The notes below the pieces were generated by a model. It saw only the letters and a list, made by a program, of their open reading frames with translations, did no database searches and was not told the DNA's origin. 6,237 nt of DNA from Methanosarcinales archaeon (lineage in GTDB: Archaea; Halobacteriota; Methanosarcinia; Methanosarcinales; Methanosarcinaceae): NCBI GenBank assembly GCA_012329085.1, contig JAAXQB010000212.1, positions 1 to 6,237 on the forward strand, in the 5' to 3' direction. Position 1 is the stretch's first letter; each line of letters opens with the position of its first letter. Shown in pieces: positions 5,387 through 6,237 of the stretch. The translations under genes and the position numbers were made by a program.

Positions 5387-5489
5387 GGGCCGATAGATCA
5401 GGGGAAGATCGCTACCTTGGCAATCATGCCGCAGAATATGTGCAAAACCAAAATGGTAGAGGCCTCGGGTTCAATTCCCGATCGGTCCA
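5387..5489 (+). tRNA. trnA: tRNA-Ala (anticodon GGC) with 31-base intron
   Basis: Acceptor GGGCCGA pairs with TCGGTCC, including the G3:U70 wobble that identifies alanine tRNAs, and the discriminator is A. The D arm is GATC/GATC, the anticodon stem CTACC/GGTAG, and the T arm TCGGG/CCCGA with loop TTCAATT. The anticodon loop is interrupted by an intron at 5423-5453. The precursor forms the archaeal bulge-helix-bulge: TTGG (5417-5420) pairs with CCAA (5448-5451), flanked by three-base bulges CAA (5421-5423) and AAT (5452-5454). Cutting after the second base of each bulge places the splice at the canonical 37/38 site. The mature tRNA is 72 bases with loop TTGGCAT and reads GCC and GCU codons. 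CCA is not encoded. Confidence 0.95.
5423..5453 (+). other. tRNA-Ala intron, bulge-helix-bulge type
   Basis: A 31-base intron bounded by two three-base bulges around a 4-bp central helix, the substrate of the archaeal tRNA-splicing endonuclease. The inner hairpin is weak (TGC/GCA at 5427-5429 and 5442-5444). It is too short to encode anything. Confidence 0.9.
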
Positions 5490-5551
5490 TTTGATGTTTA
5501 TTTTTAATTAATTAATTGATTTAAAGTAGTACATACAAAATTAAAAATTTA

Positions 5552-5565
5552 TTTTTTCTTTTTTT
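5552..5565 (+). terminator. T6-C-T7 run downstream of tRNA-Ala
   Basis: Thirteen Ts interrupted by one C, 63 bases after the tRNA. A T5 at 5501-5505 is closer but weaker. Either could end the tRNA transcript. Confidence 0.45.
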
Positions 5566-5722
5566 ACTATAATATAATTCTACTTTGCCACATTACAAGA
5601 TAAACCAGTTATATGAGGCGGTATAACCTCAAATCATTCAGAAAAGCAAAATCAATATCGGATGCTTGAATGAGCATCTAATATGACAAAGTCGAGATAA
5701 TTTATAAAATTATATGAAAAAC

Positions 5723-5799
5723 ATCACGACATAGTGGACAACATTTACATCACAACATCGTGAATAAATGCAAGATTTTTATATCATAATATCGTGGAC
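5723..5799 (+). repeat. Three degenerate ATCAC-RACAT-CGTGGAC motifs
   Basis: ATCACGACATAGTGGAC (5723-5739), ATCACAACATCGTGAAT (5749-5765) and ATCATAATATCGTGGAC (5783-5799). The starts are 26 and 34 bases apart. Copies 1 and 2 have CAC/GTG dyad symmetry. Spaced dyads upstream of the ORF at 5885 could be operator sites, but no binding protein can be named. Confidence 0.5.
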
Positions 5800-5850
5800 C
5801 TTTTTATACTTCAAAACTCCAACTTTGTACAATTTCAAAATATGGTAATT

Positions 5851-5858
5851 TTATACTT
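5851..5858 (+). promoter_or_regulatory. TATA-like box before the ORF at 5885
   Basis: AATTTTATACTTTT is centred about 30 bases before the ATG, the right distance for a leaderless archaeal message. A second TTTTTATACTT lies at about 5801-5811. Confidence 0.45.
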
Positions 5859-5884
5859 TTTACACCAAACACATTCACTTTGAT

Positions 5885-5989
5885 ATGGAATTGAATAAAT
5901 GGACGCCAGAACTTTTAAATTATAGAAGAAACATGATATTTATATTGTATGAGAAGAAACCTCTGATAAAAAATGAAGTTTTTGGATAG
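5885..5989 (+). CDS. 34-codon ORF, possibly the surviving N-terminus of a broken gene
   Basis: The frame reads MELNKWTPELLNYRR then NMIFILYEKKPLIKNEVFG and stops at TAG (5987-5989). Its composition looks more like a folded protein than the AT-noise around it: Trp, Pro and a charged, helix-like ELLNYRRNMIFILYE. It also has a TATA-like box at leaderless distance. Such a start could open a small helix-turn-helix protein, but that is a guess. The hairpin array begins at 5988, inside the stop codon, so the original gene may have continued and been cut by repeat insertion or expansion. It may also be a genuine 34-residue protein or chance. The family is not recognised. Confidence 0.35.
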   Translation: MELNKWTPELLNYRRNMIFILYEKKPLIKNEVFG

Positions 5990-6135
5990 CTCGTTCGGAA
6001 AGCACATTCGGAAAGCACATTCGGAACGAATGTGCGTTAGAGAAAATCTTGATTTTTGAACGAATGTGCGTATGAGAAAACCGAAGGTTTTCGAACGAAC
6101 GAGCGTTTGCTCATGATTGAACGAATGAGCGTTTC
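5988..6135 (+). repeat. Dense palindromic repeat array, GAACGAAYGWGCGTT units
   Basis: Four related 17-base units start at 6024, 6058, 6093 and 6119: GAACGAATGTGCGTTAG, GAACGAATGTGCGTATG, GAACGAACGAGCGTTTG and GAACGAATGAGCGTTTC. Linkers are themselves hairpins: AAAATC tt GATTTT (6043-6056) and GAAAACC gaa GGTTTTC. Before the units, a 13-base AGCACATTCGGAA piece is repeated in tandem. GCACATTCG then pairs with CGAATGTGC around a GAA loop, a perfect 9-bp stem. GC content is clearly above the surroundings. It is the richest copy of the dispersed family. Confidence 0.8.
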
Positions 6136-6237
6136 AAAATACCTAATTGAAGCTACTCATGGATTGGCATTAGCTAACATCGAATCTACATTTAATTTTA
6201 AAACAATTCAAACAAACCCACTATTCTAACAAACTCG
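6136..6237. other. Right-edge tail with no supported gene
   Basis: A plus-strand frame from 6125 to 6229 (35 codons with stop) begins within the last repeat unit, and a minus-strand frame enters from the right edge and stops within 40 bases (EFVRIVGLFELF). Either could be the end of a gene, but neither can be decided from this window. Confidence 0.4.

Larger units (their letters stand above)
5490..5884. other. Gap after tRNA-Ala with small palindromes
   Basis: It holds T-runs (below), two small stems TGAGG/CCTCA (5614-5631) and GATGCT/AGCATC (5660-5677), an ATAATTTATAAAATTATAT box at 5697-5714, and three ATCAC..GTG motifs at 5723-5799. The block at 5580-5695 is less AT-rich than its surroundings and contains tiny frames of 18-22 codons on both strands, none supportable as a gene. 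Confidence 0.55.

Noticed and set aside
5147..5489. tRNA-Ile/tRNA-Ala pair as a ribosomal RNA operon spacer
   Set aside because: The two genes are divergent rather than in tandem, and no 16S or 23S sequence is present on either side.
5613..5681. Tiny frames on both strands, e.g. MRRYNLKSFRKAKSISDA (plus) and MLIQASDIDFAFLNDLRLYR (minus)
   Set aside because: 18-22 codons without promoter, ribosome site or homolog that I recognise. They overlap each other and two small stems.
6024..6135. CRISPR-like array
   Set aside because: The units are short (about 17 bases) and diverged. The linkers are palindromic rather than unique spacers, only four units are present, and no cas gene is nearby.
6125..6229. 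34-residue plus-strand frame beginning MSVSKYLIEATHGLALANIE
   Set aside because: Its ATG lies inside a repeat unit and no promoter is visible. The composition is somewhat protein-like, but there is no independent support, so it is only mentioned in the right-edge entry.

Overview
This is an AT-rich archaeal stretch with unusually few genes. The archaeal assignment rests on four things. An alanine tRNA carries a bulge-helix-bulge intron at position 37/38. TTTATATA-type boxes lie about 25-35 bases before starts. T-runs follow several genes as terminators. Genes that look leaderless sit beside an operon-internal gene with a Shine-Dalgarno site. Low GC, a CBS protein ending in a zinc ribbon and an NfeD/SPFH pair would suit the Nitrososphaerota (Thaumarchaeota), but that lineage is an inference. 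Recognisable genes and tRNAs cover only about 40% of the bases.

Layout: (1) 1-87, minus strand: the first codons of a gene leaving the left edge. (2) 88-461: no gene, rich in small inverted repeats. (3) 462-1034, minus: two-CBS-domain protein with a C-terminal zinc ribbon. (4) 1035-1382: repeat-bearing gap. (5) 2769 to 1383, minus: a two-gene operon, short NfeD-type membrane protein followed by a stomatin-like SPFH protein. (6) 2770-3351: gap with candidate promoters and repeats. (7) 3360-3574 and 4252-4446, plus: two paralogous membrane proteins of 63 and 64 residues, sharing a nearly identical 41-base upstream block and T-run terminators. The first carries an exact 23-bp tandem duplication across its start, creating a six-codon mini-ORF. 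(8) 4459-5117: very AT-rich gap. (9) 5147-5220, minus: tRNA-Ile(GAU), divergent from (10) 5387-5489, plus: tRNA-Ala(GGC) with a 31-base intron. (11) 5490-6237: three copies of an ATCAC..GTG motif, a 34-codon ORF with its own TATA-like box, and a dense hairpin array.

NfeD and the SPFH protein are expected to form a membrane scaffold. The CBS protein is probably a soluble ligand-sensing regulator. The function of the two small proteins is unknown. The main unexplained signal is a dispersed repeat family built from three modules: an ATTTATAAAATTATAT-like box, an AGAGAAAATTTTCAAT-like hairpin arm, and a GAACGAATGAGCGTTTG-like palindromic motif. Modules recur in both orientations in nearly every gap and culminate in the array at 5988-6135. 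No CRISPR array, transposase, integrase or defence gene was recognised.
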